A DNA stretch of 64,000 bases from 2-02-FULL-48-14 sp964356195 (GTDB taxonomy: Bacteria; Patescibacteriota; Gracilibacteria; UBA1369; 2-02-FULL-48-14). Position 1 is the first letter of the stretch. Each line of letters starts with the position of its first letter. Positions 1 to 8,012 of the stretch are shown piece by piece. The notes beneath the pieces were generated by a model, which saw only the letters and a program-made list of their open reading frames with translations, was not told the DNA's origin and did not search any database. The position numbers and the translations under genes are program-made. The stretch covers positions 62,001 through 126,000 of the forward strand of contig CAYHGP010000001.1 of NCBI GenBank assembly GCA_964356195.1. The letters run 5' to 3'.

Positions 1-1109
1 GGTGTTTCGCCGAAGGACATTCGGACATAATCCGGGCGGCCAAAAGGGGAGCCGGGGACAATGGCAATGTGGGCTTCTGTCAAAAGTTTTTCACACCACT
101 GCACGTCGGTGAGGCCGAATTTGTCGAAAAGGGAGAGAGGCAAAAAGGAATAAAAAGCGGAGGCCGGGCGGGGCAAAGAAACGCCCAGGCCTTTTTCGAG
201 AGCGGCGTAAAAAATATCCCGACGGTCTTGCATGGTCTTTCGAATCATTGGAGTGATTTTTTCTGCCTGTTCAAAAGCACTGACGCCGGCCCATTGGCTG
301 ACCACGCTGGTGCCGGTAAGAATCTGCCCCTGCAATGCTTCACAGGATTCAATGAGGGCTTCGGGGCCGAACAAAAATCCAAGACGCCAGCCCGTCATCC
401 CGAAGGTTTTGGACGCGCTTTGGATCACGGCGACACGGTCGCGGGTACGCTTGGAAGTGGCGGAAGAAGCGTAAGGAAGTCCATCGTAAACGAGGCCGCT
501 GTACACTTCGTCGGAGAGGATCCAAAGATCGTGGCGCTCGGCAAAATCCAAAAATCCTTCGATTTCCTCTTTGCTGTAAACGATCCCCGTCGGATTGGTC
601 CCGCTATTGAGAATGAGCAACCGCGTTTTGGGCGTACAAAAAGCCTCCAAGTCTTCCGGGGCGAGCTTCCACCCATTTTTCGGAGAGGCGGGGACTGGAA
701 CCGGCTTTGCCCCAACAAGGTCCAACATTTGAGGGTACGATAAATAGTGCGGGGAAGGAATCAGCACTTCGTCTCCGGCGTTCAGCAAAGAAAGAAGAAC
801 CAAGTAAATCCCAAATTTTCCGCCGCCCGTTACAAGAACATTGTTCGCACGGTAGTCTGTTTGAAACTCGCGATTCATCCACTCGCTTGAGGCTTTTCGA
901 AGTTCCGGGATTCCTCCGGCCGGCGGGTAAAGGGTGTTGCCGGTTTCGAGAGCTTCGTTGACGGCGGCTTTAAAAAAATGAGCGGTATCGACCTTGGGTT
1001 CGCCGGCACTTAAATTGTAAATGCGTTGTCCCGCGGCACGCAAACTTTGGGCGAGTCCGTTGATGGCGATGGTTGCGGAACTTTGAAAAATTCGAGGAGT
1101 TTGTGACAT
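1..1109 (-). CDS. Class I PLP-dependent aminotransferase, C-terminus cut by window edge
   Basis: The minus strand reads open from ATG at 1109 to the left edge, about 369 residues. Visible motifs are NSGTNPTG (substrate/PLP site), SDEVYSG (PLP-contacting Asp and Tyr), SASKTFGMTGWRLGF (Schiff-base Lys and phosphate-binding Arg) and RMSFG near the end (carboxylate-binding Arg). These define the aspartate/aromatic aminotransferase fold type I family. It is the last visible gene of the aromatic operon, 5 bp after the prephenate dehydrogenase-mutase gene, so transamination of phenylpyruvate and 4-hydroxyphenylpyruvate is the likely job. The exact substrate is inferred from context; aspartate transamination is an alternative. 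A few tens of residues are missing beyond the edge. Confidence 0.9.
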   Translation of the reverse strand, partial: MSQTPRIFQSSATIAINGLAQSLRAAGQRIYNLSAGEPKVDTAHFFKAAVNEALETGNTLYPPAGGIPELRKASSEWMNREFQTDYRANNVLVTGGGKFGIYLVLLSLLNAGDEVLIPSPHYLSYPQMLDLVGAKPVPVPASPKNGWKLAPEDLEAFCTPKTRLLILNSGTNPTGIVYSKEEIEGFLDFAERHDLWILSDEVYSGLVYDGLPYASSATSKRTRDRVAVIQSASKTFGMTGWRLGFLFGPEALIESCEALQGQILTGTSVVSQWAGVSAFEQAEKITPMIRKTMQDRRDIFYAALEKGLGVSLPRPASAFYSFLPLSLFDKFGLTDVQWCEKLLTEAHIAIVPGSPFGRPDYVRMSFGET

Positions 1110-1114
1110 GGGTT

Positions 1115-2083
1115 TTATTGGAGTTTACGAGAATGAGAAATAATGGATTCAAAAAGGGCGTCCACGAAAGCGGGCGAAAGGTTTTTTTGTTTCGCCAAAC
1201 GTTTGTGAAAGTTTTTAAGCTTTGTTTCCCGCTTGGGGTCCACTACGGCTTTCCCGGTTTTCCTCTTCATCACCCCGATGGTTTTGCTCAAATCCATGCG
1301 CTCCGCAAGCACTTCAAGCAGTTCCTCGTCGAGGGTTTCGATGCGTTTTCGCGCTTGCGAAAGAGTTTTAGGGTTTTCAATTTCACGGTTTAAGCCTCTT
1401 ATTTTCTTGAGTAAGTTTTCACGTACTTGAAGGGTGTAGGGGTTGTAGCGCTGCATATCAAAAAACAGTTCCCACGTGTCATTGTTCACGACGCTGTCGA
1501 TGCGGCGGAGCGCTTCATAGTCGGGCGTGTAAAGTTCCTGCTCGGTGAGTTTTAGTGCGGCCAGTCCGCGGCCCAGGAAATGCACCAAGGCTTGGGAGCG
1601 GGCCATTTGTTTATCGTGGTCTTCGGGCGTGGTTTCGAAAATTTCCAGACCCATGGCGTGGAAGAGTTTTTTGAGTTCATTGAGCTGCGGCTTTTTTACG
1701 CGGAGAGGGCAGAGCACGATGCGTCTTCCCTTGAGTCCGAGCCGTGCCACGGAGTCGGGACCAAAAAGAGGGTGCGTGGCGATTAAATTTTGTTCCGGTG
1801 AAAAGACTCTTTGCATCACTCGAGCCGGGTGAACTTTCACCGAACAGGCATCCACGATCAGCGTTTTAGGCGAAACTTTTTTGGCGATGCTTTTGCACAA
1901 AGCCTCGAAGTGACCAATGGGAACAAGTAAAAACAAAACATCCGTACGAAGAACTTCTTCCAGTGTGCCGAACTTGGAGCCGGTTTTTTTGGCTTGATCA
2001 AAAATCTTCACTTCGCCATGAGACTTGAGGCATGAGGCCCACAGTTTTCCGAAACGTCCGTAGCCGATGATTCCAAAAGTCAT
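1115..2083 (-). CDS. tyrA: Prephenate dehydrogenase fused to C-terminal chorismate mutase
   Basis: 322 aa. The N-terminus MTFGIIGYGRFGKLWA is a Rossmann NAD(P)-binding motif, and ATHPLFGPDS (around residue 100) carries the catalytic His of prephenate dehydrogenases. The last ~90 residues, from RKRIETLDEELLEVLAER through DPKRE, match the AroQ-type chorismate mutase helix pattern with its conserved Arg, Lys and Glu. One protein would thus convert chorismate to prephenate and on to 4-hydroxyphenylpyruvate. The domain order (dehydrogenase, then mutase) is the reverse of E. coli TyrA. The start ATG overlaps the stop of the upstream dehydratase gene by 4 bp (ATGA), implying translational coupling. 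The C-terminal mutase could also feed the dehydratase branch. Confidence 0.9.
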   Translation of the reverse strand: MTFGIIGYGRFGKLWASCLKSHGEVKIFDQAKKTGSKFGTLEEVLRTDVLFLLVPIGHFEALCKSIAKKVSPKTLIVDACSVKVHPARVMQRVFSPEQNLIATHPLFGPDSVARLGLKGRRIVLCPLRVKKPQLNELKKLFHAMGLEIFETTPEDHDKQMARSQALVHFLGRGLAALKLTEQELYTPDYEALRRIDSVVNNDTWELFFDMQRYNPYTLQVRENLLKKIRGLNREIENPKTLSQARKRIETLDEELLEVLAERMDLSKTIGVMKRKTGKAVVDPKRETKLKNFHKRLAKQKNLSPAFVDALFESIISHSRKLQ

Positions 2084-2784
2084 AGAGAGGAGAGATTACG
2101 AAGGACGAGGAAGGTGGTCACGTTGCCTTCCGGAAGATCTTGGACTCCATGCCACAGAGTTTCGAGGCCGAAGAGTTCTTTGCACCATGTCGGGCCGAGG
2201 ATCGCCGTGTGAGCCAGAGGTTTAAGCAGAGCACTTTCCGGGTCTTCGAGTTCGTAGCTTGGGGTATTGGCAAGTTTTCTTAAGTCCTGAGCGGCCTTAC
2301 CGGTGTCGGAGTAGGGAATGTCTTCAAAAGTTCGACGCACAATCCTTGGAATTCCTTTTCGACATTGTTCCACGGCCATGGAATAGGCGGCAAGGCGAGT
2401 CACCTCTTCGGGCTTTACTCCGGGGAGTGCGTGAATGGAAAATTCAATGGGGAGAGGGATAGGGACTCCGATGACCTTGTCTTTGTGGAGTTGGATAAAT
2501 GTAGTCACCCAATCTTTCAAAGGAGTGCCTTCGGGTGGAAGAGGGCAGCCCACCGCCATGAATCCTTTTTTTGAGCTGGGGACGGGGCCTCCCAAAGTGG
2601 GATTGAACACAGGAATTACCATGTGTGAGAATTCACGATTCCAAAATCTTTTAATGGCTAAAGGTGGCTCTAAAGATTCAACTGCAGGAAGACCCGCGAG
2701 ATCTTTGTTTTGGGCTTGAGCCAGGTCGACGGCCTTCCAGGAGAAAGAGCCATAGTTTCCGCCGTATAAAATGCCTGGCTTCAT
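2080..2784 (-). CDS. pheA: Prephenate dehydratase-like protein without ACT domain
   Basis: 234 aa. The N-terminus ILYGGNYGSFSWKAV aligns with the GPxGTFS start of prephenate dehydratases. AAYSMAVEQCRKGI matches the ShpqAlaQC motif, and NVTTFLVL at the very end matches the NxTRF catalytic motif. The product would be phenylpyruvate. The TRF motif reads TTF (residues ~223-225), so the Arg is replaced. The protein stops just after this motif, so the usual C-terminal ACT regulatory domain is absent and Phe feedback through ACT should not occur. It lies 3 bp after aroB and overlaps tyrA by 4 bp. Family assignment is good; activity is less certain because of the motif change. Confidence 0.75.
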   Translation of the reverse strand: MKPGILYGGNYGSFSWKAVDLAQAQNKDLAGLPAVESLEPPLAIKRFWNREFSHMVIPVFNPTLGGPVPSSKKGFMAVGCPLPPEGTPLKDWVTTFIQLHKDKVIGVPIPLPIEFSIHALPGVKPEEVTRLAAYSMAVEQCRKGIPRIVRRTFEDIPYSDTGKAAQDLRKLANTPSYELEDPESALLKPLAHTAILGPTWCKELFGLETLWHGVQDLPEGNVTTFLVLRNLSSL

Positions 2785-2787
2785 GAG

Positions 2788-3840
2788 TCAATAGGTTAAA
2801 GTTCGATAGGCCTTTTCAAGAGTCTCTTTTGAAACGGAGTGCGTGTAGGCAGGGCCGTTTTTCAGCACTATGCCGGGGGCTTTCAATAGTACCAGTTTTA
2901 CCTCTCCGTCTCGGTTTTTTTTATCATTTTGAAGTGTGGCCCAAACGGTCTCGAAATCGTAGGTTTTGATATCCTCGGGGTGACTCCCCAGGTTTTTTAG
3001 GGAGGCCAATAGGTCTTCCCAGTCTTCATTTTTGAGGTGGCCGAGTTCCACCGAAACGCGTGTTTCTACGAGCATCCCCAGGGCTACCGCAAAGCCATGA
3101 GGCAGGCCGTAGTTGCTGAGCTTCTCGAGTGCGTGCCCGACACTGTGACCAAGATTCAAAATTGCGCGCTGTCCGATTTCGCGTTCATCCTTTTCCACCA
3201 CGCCGATTTTTAGCTGAATGGCGCGTTTAAAAAGAGAAATGTCGACGGCTTTTTTTGCGATGGCATATGCCTCTGCGTCCATGGCGAGGAACATTTTGAT
3301 GGCCTCAAACCAGCCATTTGTCACTTCTTTTTCGGGCAAGGTTTTTAGGGTGTCGAGGTCCGCCACAATCAGTGCCGGGGTCCAAAACGCGCCAATCATA
3401 TTTTTGCCAAAAGGCGTGTTTACGCCGACCTTCCCTCCAATCGAACTGTCTACCATCGAAAGTACGGTGGTGGGGATTTGAACGTAGGGAATGCCGCGTA
3501 AATAAGTGGCGGCAACAAAGCCGGCCAAGTCTCCAACTACGCCGCCGCCCAAGGCTAAAATGACTGTGTCTCGTCCATAGTTTTTTTCCAGAAGGGCGTG
3601 ATCTAAGCTTTGTTTCGTCGCCTCGGTTTTTGAAGTTTCACCGGCAGGAAAAGAAAATAATTCTGTTTGCAGCCCGGCTTTTTTCATGACTTCCAAAAGT
3701 GCGTCCCCGTATAATTTTTTAACGTTGGAATCGGTAATGAGGGCGTAGCGGTAGGCCGGCACTTTTTCTTTTAAAAGTTCCGGAAGTTTGGCGAGCAAAC
3801 CGTTCCCCACGTAGACGTTGTTGTCTGAGTCAGAATTCAT
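2788..3840 (-). CDS. aroB: 3-dehydroquinate synthase
   Basis: 350 aa, the normal length. The NAD-binding loop GGGVVGDLAGFVAATYLRG, the segment SSIGGKVGVN, the metal ligand Glu in WFEAIK, the NLGHSVGHALE His motif and the later LPHGFAVALGM His are all present. It converts DAHP to 3-dehydroquinate using NAD+ and a divalent metal in the cytoplasm. The ATG start overlaps the DAHP synthase stop by 4 bp (ATGA), and the dehydratase gene follows after 3 bp. The context (seven other aromatic-pathway genes on the same strand) agrees. Confidence 0.96.
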   Translation of the reverse strand: MNSDSDNNVYVGNGLLAKLPELLKEKVPAYRYALITDSNVKKLYGDALLEVMKKAGLQTELFSFPAGETSKTEATKQSLDHALLEKNYGRDTVILALGGGVVGDLAGFVAATYLRGIPYVQIPTTVLSMVDSSIGGKVGVNTPFGKNMIGAFWTPALIVADLDTLKTLPEKEVTNGWFEAIKMFLAMDAEAYAIAKKAVDISLFKRAIQLKIGVVEKDEREIGQRAILNLGHSVGHALEKLSNYGLPHGFAVALGMLVETRVSVELGHLKNEDWEDLLASLKNLGSHPEDIKTYDFETVWATLQNDKKNRDGEVKLVLLKAPGIVLKNGPAYTHSVSKETLEKAYRTLTY

Positions 3841-4880
3841 TTGGAAAGGGAGTTTTTCATCTCAAGAAGTAAAGCCTCGGTGTCTTCCCAGCTGATACAG
3901 GGATCGGTTACGGAAAGGCCGCAAAGGTTGATGGTTTCGGGAGTATGATCCTCCAGTTTTTGATTCCCCGGAAGCAAGAAACTTTCGAGCATAAAGCCTT
4001 TCACAAAATGATTCAGCTCGGGGTAGAGCGCAAGCGTGGAAAGGACCTCGCGCACCACATGAATTTGCTGGAGTGGATTTTTCACCCCGTTGAGTTTGCA
4101 GTTGTCGTGGCTGGCATCAATTACAATGGAAGGATTTTTTACGTGAGCTTTTTCTAAAAATTCCTTGGCTTTGTATAAATCTTCAACGTGGTAATTGGGG
4201 TCTGTCATTCCTCCGCGAAGTACGAGGTGAGCGTAAGGATTTCCTTGGGTTTTCACTTGCATCCCGTCGAAAACGGCGGTGTGTCCGTGTTGCGCCGCGA
4301 GGACGCTGTTCACGCCAATTTCAATATGTCCGCTGGTGGGATTTTTCATCCCCACGGGGCATTCCACTGCGGAGGCAAAAATGCGGTGTTCTTGATCCTC
4401 GGTACTGCGCGCGCCAATAGCGAGCCAAGAAATGAGTTCGATGAAGCCTTTGGCATTGCCCGTGAACACGGCTTCGTCCGCGATTGGGAGACCGAGTTCA
4501 ATCACCTCCACCATGAGGCGGCGCGCGTAGTAGGCACCTGCTTCGATGTCCGGAGCTTCGAAAGGATTCGGTTGATTCACCGGTCCGAGCCAGCCCTTTG
4601 TGGTGCGCGGTTTTTGGATGTAAAGGCGCATCACAATCTTGAGCTTGTCTTTCACTTTTTCGTTGAGTTCGACGAGTTTTTTTGCATAGCCCACGACTGC
4701 TTCGTGAGGCCAAGCTGAACAAGGACCCACCACCACTAACTTGCGGGAATCTTCACCCGCGAGAATGGCTTGAATTTCTTTGCGATCCTGCGCGATGCGC
4801 CCAAAGGCTTCATCGGAAAGAGGGATGGCCTGAATGATGTCTTCCGCCCGCGGCAATTTTTTTTGGACCGAGTAACGCAT
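3837..4880 (-). CDS. aroF: Type I DAHP synthase (3-deoxy-7-phosphoheptulonate synthase)
   Basis: 347 aa, close to E. coli AroG/F/H. It has the KPRTT substrate loop, GARSTEDQEHR, and four likely metal ligands: Cys in VVGPCS, His in DASHDN, Glu in FMLESF and Asp in SVTDPC. It condenses PEP with erythrose 4-phosphate, the entry step of the shikimate pathway. GPCSAWPH replaces the more usual GPCSIHD. Which amino acid inhibits it cannot be told from the sequence; the symbol follows family convention only. It starts 9 bp after aroE and overlaps aroB by 4 bp. Unusually, this first enzyme sits mid-operon while the sixth enzyme (AroA) leads. Confidence 0.95.
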   Translation of the reverse strand: MRYSVQKKLPRAEDIIQAIPLSDEAFGRIAQDRKEIQAILAGEDSRKLVVVGPCSAWPHEAVVGYAKKLVELNEKVKDKLKIVMRLYIQKPRTTKGWLGPVNQPNPFEAPDIEAGAYYARRLMVEVIELGLPIADEAVFTGNAKGFIELISWLAIGARSTEDQEHRIFASAVECPVGMKNPTSGHIEIGVNSVLAAQHGHTAVFDGMQVKTQGNPYAHLVLRGGMTDPNYHVEDLYKAKEFLEKAHVKNPSIVIDASHDNCKLNGVKNPLQQIHVVREVLSTLALYPELNHFVKGFMLESFLLPGNQKLEDHTPETINLCGLSVTDPCISWEDTEALLLEMKNSLSK

Positions 4881-4889
4881 AGGTAAAAA

Positions 4890-5660
4890 TTAAGAGTTTA
4901 AAACAAAAGTTTCCCAAAGGCGAATTTGCTCCAAAGCCTGCGCCTTGAACATGACGAGCCCCGAGCGCGTCTCCACACCGGCGGCCTTGGCTTCGCGAAG
5001 CAGGCGCGTTTCTTCTGGATTGTACACAAGGTCGAACACGGTTTGGCCAGCTCTCAAGAAAGAAGCGTCCAATGGCGTTTCATCTTCCTTGGGAGCGAGT
5101 CCCACCGGGGTGGCATTGATGATGACGTCAAATTGTTCGGTGCTTAAATCGGCTTCGTTAATAGCGCGGCCTCCGAACTTGGTCACCAATTCTTCTGCCC
5201 GGTCGCGGTTTCGATTCAAACAGAAAAGCTCGGCACCTTCGTCCCGTACAAAAGCGGCGGCCGGTTTTGCAGCGCCACCTGCGCCCAAGAGCAAAACTTT
5301 TTTGCCATTTAAAGGGATGCCCGCAAGTGCCTTTGAAATTCCGAAGTAATCAGTATTGTAGCCCAGCAATTTTCCGTTTTTTTGGAGGACGGTGTTCACA
5401 CTTTGAAGGCGTTCCGCCAGCGGATCGATTTCATCCAAAAAAGGCAAAATGATTTCTTTAAAGGGAAGGGTGACTGCGGTGAGGCCAATGTTCAAAGCAC
5501 GCACTCCTTGAATTAACGCCGACAGGTCCTCGTTTTCAAAGGCGAGCATGATCGCGTCATGACCCCGTTTGACGTATTCCTCTCTATGAAAGAAAGGACT
5601 GAGGCTGTGAGCCAAAGGGAATCCAATGACTGCGTTGAGTTTTGTTCGAGCAGTGATCAT
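4890..5660 (-). CDS. aroE: Shikimate dehydrogenase
   Basis: 256 aa. The N-terminal substrate-binding motif GFPLAHSLSPFFH is followed by TLPFKE with the catalytic Lys. The NADP-binding loop GAGGAAKPAA is followed by LNRNRDRAEEL, whose Arg residues fit the NADP 2-phosphate, and INATPVGL follows. It reduces 3-dehydroshikimate to shikimate. The start ATG overlaps the aroQ stop by 4 bp (ATGA). No fusion with the dehydratase is present; the two functions are on separate, adjacent genes. Confidence 0.95.
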   Translation of the reverse strand: MITARTKLNAVIGFPLAHSLSPFFHREEYVKRGHDAIMLAFENEDLSALIQGVRALNIGLTAVTLPFKEIILPFLDEIDPLAERLQSVNTVLQKNGKLLGYNTDYFGISKALAGIPLNGKKVLLLGAGGAAKPAAAFVRDEGAELFCLNRNRDRAEELVTKFGGRAINEADLSTEQFDVIINATPVGLAPKEDETPLDASFLRAGQTVFDLVYNPEETRLLREAKAAGVETRSGLVMFKAQALEQIRLWETFVLNS

Positions 5661-6088
5661 AAATTGGTAACTAAGAAAGTGAGAGCTTCTTCATAAGACT
5701 TCAGTTGCTTGCCGTGAAAACTTTTTAAGCAAGCCGCTTCGGTCACGGAAATAGCGCGCCAAGGTTCTCGATTTTTAATGTCGGAAAGGTGAACTTCAAC
5801 GCAAGGCAGGCCGCAGTCCACAAGGCCGTCGTGGAGGGCATAGCTGCTGTGGGTGAGGGCGCCGGGATTGATTAAAATTCCAACCGCTTCCGTGGATTTT
5901 TCTTGGATCCAGTCGATGAGAGCGCCTTCGTGATTCGATTGAAAACACTCGAGTTCGTGGCCTTGGTGTTCGGCGAGTTCCCGCATATTTTCTTCGAGTT
6001 CTGGAAGCGTCATCGTCCCATAATGTGCAGGGTCGCGCTGCCCGAGACGATTCAAATTCGGCCCGTGGATGAGAAGGATTTTAGTCAT
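5657..6088 (-). CDS. aroQ: Type II 3-dehydroquinate dehydratase
   Basis: 143 aa from the ATG at 6088; a TTG six bases upstream is possible but less likely. LIHGPNLNRLGQRDPAHYG carries the catalytic loop with Arg and Tyr of type II dehydroquinases. ECFQSNHEGALIDWI, LINPGALTHSSYALHDGL and CVEVHLSDIKNREPWR complete the family pattern, including the catalytic His and the conserved Asn. It dehydrates 3-dehydroquinate to 3-dehydroshikimate and normally forms dodecamers. It overlaps both aroK (8 bp) and aroE (4 bp), so the three are probably translationally coupled. Confidence 0.95.
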   Translation of the reverse strand: MTKILLIHGPNLNRLGQRDPAHYGTMTLPELEENMRELAEHQGHELECFQSNHEGALIDWIQEKSTEAVGILINPGALTHSSYALHDGLVDCGLPCVEVHLSDIKNREPWRAISVTEAACLKSFHGKQLKSYEEALTFLVTNL

Positions 6089-6617
6089 GAGCAAGATTTA
6101 AACGAGTAAGAACTTCTTCGGCTAAAGAATCAATAGTGCCTTCATTGTTAACACTGATCCCGGCCAACTCTTCAAAGACCGGCATCCGCTGTTCCCAGAG
6201 CTCCTGAAACTGGTCGAAAGCATCTTTTTCTTGAGAGAAAAAAGCCGGTTTTCCATTGATCATGATGCGTTCAAAAACAATGCTTCGTGGCGCCGTTACG
6301 TGAACAATTTGTTGTCCTTTGAGTAGGGCTTGATTGCGTTTCATGAGAGGAGTGCCGCCGCCCAGGGCTAAAATCAGCGGGGTGTTTTCGGTAAGAATTT
6401 CTTTGAGAGCATCGCTTTCCAAGGCGCGGAAAAATTCTTCGCCGTGGTGCTGTAAAATTTCACGGCACGTCTGTTCTTTGCCGCATTGCGTTGTGTGCAA
6501 ACGAATAATTTCTGAGTCTAAGTCGACAAAGGGCCGATTGAGTCGCAGGGACAGCCTTTCCCCGAGTAGTGTTTTGCCAGCGTGTTTGAATCCGATAATG
6601 ATTAGATGTGAAGTCAT
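6081..6617 (-). CDS. aroK: Shikimate kinase
   Basis: 178 aa. IIGFKHAGKTLLG is the Walker A loop, FVDLDSEI carries the shikimate-binding Asp, EEFFRALESDAL the conserved Arg, and LALGGGTPL the Gly-rich shikimate site. A lid Arg is plausible in NGKPAFF to QRMPVFEELA. It phosphorylates shikimate with ATP. The gene overlaps the end of aroA by 4 bp and runs 8 bp into aroQ. The loop has His-Ala in place of the commoner small residues but keeps GxxxxGKT. Confidence 0.93.
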   Translation of the reverse strand: MTSHLIIIGFKHAGKTLLGERLSLRLNRPFVDLDSEIIRLHTTQCGKEQTCREILQHHGEEFFRALESDALKEILTENTPLILALGGGTPLMKRNQALLKGQQIVHVTAPRSIVFERIMINGKPAFFSQEKDAFDQFQELWEQRMPVFEELAGISVNNEGTIDSLAEEVLTRLNLAHD

Positions 6618-7888
6618 GGTTTAGTTGTGAGTTGAAGTAAATGGTCCTCGAACAGGCAATAACTTTTCCCGAGGGCTTCTGCAGTATCAATAGTGGTTTC
6701 GTTTTTTGCCAGGAGTCCTGCCAAGGCCAGCGCCATAACGGTTCGATGATCGTTAAAACCACGTACTTTTGCTCCATGCAGTTGTGATGGGTGAACCACG
6801 AGTCCATCCGGCAACTCTTCGATATTTGCTCCCATGGCCCGTAAGCCTTCCGTCATAGAATGCAGTCGGTCGGTTTCTTTTACGCGAGCTTGGGGAACAT
6901 TCAAAATGCGTGTGATTCCCTTGGCCTGCGTTCCAAGTACCGCAAGCGTCGGTACTAAATCCGGGACGTCATTCGCGTCGATGTCGATTCCCGTGAGAGG
7001 GGACTTGTGAACACGAATAAATTCTTTGGAAACGTCCACTTTTGCACTCATTGCTTCCAAAATGGAGAGCAAGCGGCGGTCGCCTTGAAGATCGTTTGGA
7101 TCCAAGCCTTCTAGCTTCACGTCGCCAGTGAATAGAGCCCCCGCCGCCAAAAAAGTTGAAGCGGAAGAGTAGTCTCCGGGGATTTTGTAATCGATGGGTG
7201 AGTAGTGTTGGCCCGCCGGTAAATGGAAACGATCCATGTTGCCTTCTAGCACATGGCTAAATTGGATGCCTTGCGAACGGAGCCATTCCAAAGTGAGTTC
7301 CATGTAAGGGCGTTCGTTGAGATTTTCCACTTGCAGATCCAAGTCCTGCTCGGCGTAGATGCCGGACAGTAAAAGGGCGGAAATGAATTGAGACGTAAGA
7401 CCGTTGACGCGGGCTCTGCCGCCCGTGAGAGGACCTTTTATTGTGATGGGCCAAGAAGCCGATTCCACGTGGCAGCCAAGGTCGGAAAGATTATTCAGCA
7501 AGTCCTGAAGCGGGCGGGTTTTCATTTGTTCACCTGTGTTGATTTGCATGGGGCGGGCGCCTTTTGTGAGCGCCAAAATGGGAAGGACGAAGCGTGTGGT
7601 GATGCCGGAATTTGCGGTGAAGAGGCTGTCTTTTATGGGGTTCAAGGGAACGCCCCGGCTTTCGATTTGCAGACAATCTTCATGACAAGTTGCAGGTTTG
7701 ATTTGCGCGCCTAAATTTCGGCATACCTCGATGGCCGTCGAAACATCTTCCGAGTCAGGAAGAAAATGCAAAGTGGAGGTGCCCTTCGCCATTGTTGCAA
7801 GAAGCAGCGCCCTGATGCTCTGGGATTTGGATCCCGGAATGCGCAGGGTGCCGTTCAGTGTGGTGTTGGGAAAAACGTGTAGGTCCAT
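6614..7888 (-). CDS. aroA: 3-phosphoshikimate 1-carboxyvinyltransferase (EPSP synthase)
   Basis: 424 aa from ATG 7888; a TTG two codons upstream is in frame but follows directly on the terminator T-run. IPGSKSQSIRALLLA is the shikimate-3-phosphate site, and NSGITTRFVLPILAL, DVPDLVPTLAVL and RVKETDRLHSMTEGL cover the PEP site and catalytic Asp/Glu/Lys. NSGIT departs from the usual NAGTA. It transfers enolpyruvate from PEP to shikimate 3-phosphate. It is the first structural gene of the operon and starts 5 bp after the attenuator terminator, so its expression, and that of everything behind it, should depend on read-through there. Confidence 0.95.
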   Translation of the reverse strand: MDLHVFPNTTLNGTLRIPGSKSQSIRALLLATMAKGTSTLHFLPDSEDVSTAIEVCRNLGAQIKPATCHEDCLQIESRGVPLNPIKDSLFTANSGITTRFVLPILALTKGARPMQINTGEQMKTRPLQDLLNNLSDLGCHVESASWPITIKGPLTGGRARVNGLTSQFISALLLSGIYAEQDLDLQVENLNERPYMELTLEWLRSQGIQFSHVLEGNMDRFHLPAGQHYSPIDYKIPGDYSSASTFLAAGALFTGDVKLEGLDPNDLQGDRRLLSILEAMSAKVDVSKEFIRVHKSPLTGIDIDANDVPDLVPTLAVLGTQAKGITRILNVPQARVKETDRLHSMTEGLRAMGANIEELPDGLVVHPSQLHGAKVRGFNDHRTVMALALAGLLAKNETTIDTAEALGKSYCLFEDHLLQLTTKP

Positions 7889-7892
7889 AAAC

Positions 7893-7915
7893 AAAAAGTC
7901 CCCGCGAGTGCGAGG
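7893..7915 (-). terminator. Attenuator terminator hairpin upstream of aroA
   Basis: On the minus strand, CCTCGC (7915-7910) pairs with GCGGGG (7905-7900) around the 4-nt loop ACTC. The helix has 6 pairs with one G-U and is followed by ACTTTTTG, an intrinsic terminator only 5 bp before the aroA ATG. Its 5-prime arm lies inside AGGCCTCGC (7918-7910), which can instead pair perfectly with GCGAGGCCT at 7954-7946. The two helices exclude each other, as in classical amino-acid attenuators. Confidence 0.8.
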
Positions 7916-7954
7916 CCTAGGGGTAAAAAATTACACACTTCTTAGAGGCCTCGC
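7910..7954 (-). promoter_or_regulatory. Antiterminator helix of the aromatic attenuator
   Basis: Nine perfect base pairs form between GCGAGGCCT (minus strand 7954-7946) and AGGCCTCGC (7918-7910). The upstream arm coincides with the last leader-peptide codons (Arg-Gly-Leu) just before the stop. A ribosome that reaches the stop would cover it and free the terminator. A ribosome stalled at the earlier Trp/Phe codons would leave it free to pair and allow read-through. A further pairing, ACACACTT (7996-7989) with AAGTGTGT (7940-7933), encloses the upstream arm and may serve as the anti-antiterminator. Inferred by eye, without energy calculation. Confidence 0.75.
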
Positions 7955-8001
7955 TGTTGGGCGAAGAAATAAAAGCCGCTAAAAAACCAAGTGTGTACCA
8001 T
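7942..8001 (-). CDS. Leader peptide of the aromatic amino acid operon attenuator
   Basis: A 19-residue open frame, MVHTWFFSGFYFFAQQRGL, then TAA. Seven of the 19 residues are aromatic: Trp5, Phe6, Phe7, Phe10, Tyr11, Phe12 and Phe13. It lies directly between the operon promoter and the competing antiterminator/terminator hairpins. This matches the design of the E. coli trp, pheA and pheST leaders, where scarcity of the charged tRNA stalls the ribosome. Codons 17-19 form one arm of the antiterminator. No Shine-Dalgarno is visible; the ATG lies about 5 nt from the predicted transcription start, so the leader may be translated from a nearly leaderless RNA. Confidence 0.82.
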   Translation of the reverse strand: MVHTWFFSGFYFFAQQRGL

Positions 8002-8012
8002 AAAGTGAAGTA

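Noticed and set aside
69..743. 224-codon plus-strand frame at the left edge
   Set aside because: The opposite strand encodes a class I aminotransferase with every expected motif over the same bases.
7895..8006. T-box riboswitch as an explanation of the aro leader
   Set aside because: No AG-bulge, specifier loop or T-box antiterminator bulge sequence (GGUGGNACCGCG-like) is visible and the leader is too short; the leader-peptide attenuator explains the structures better.
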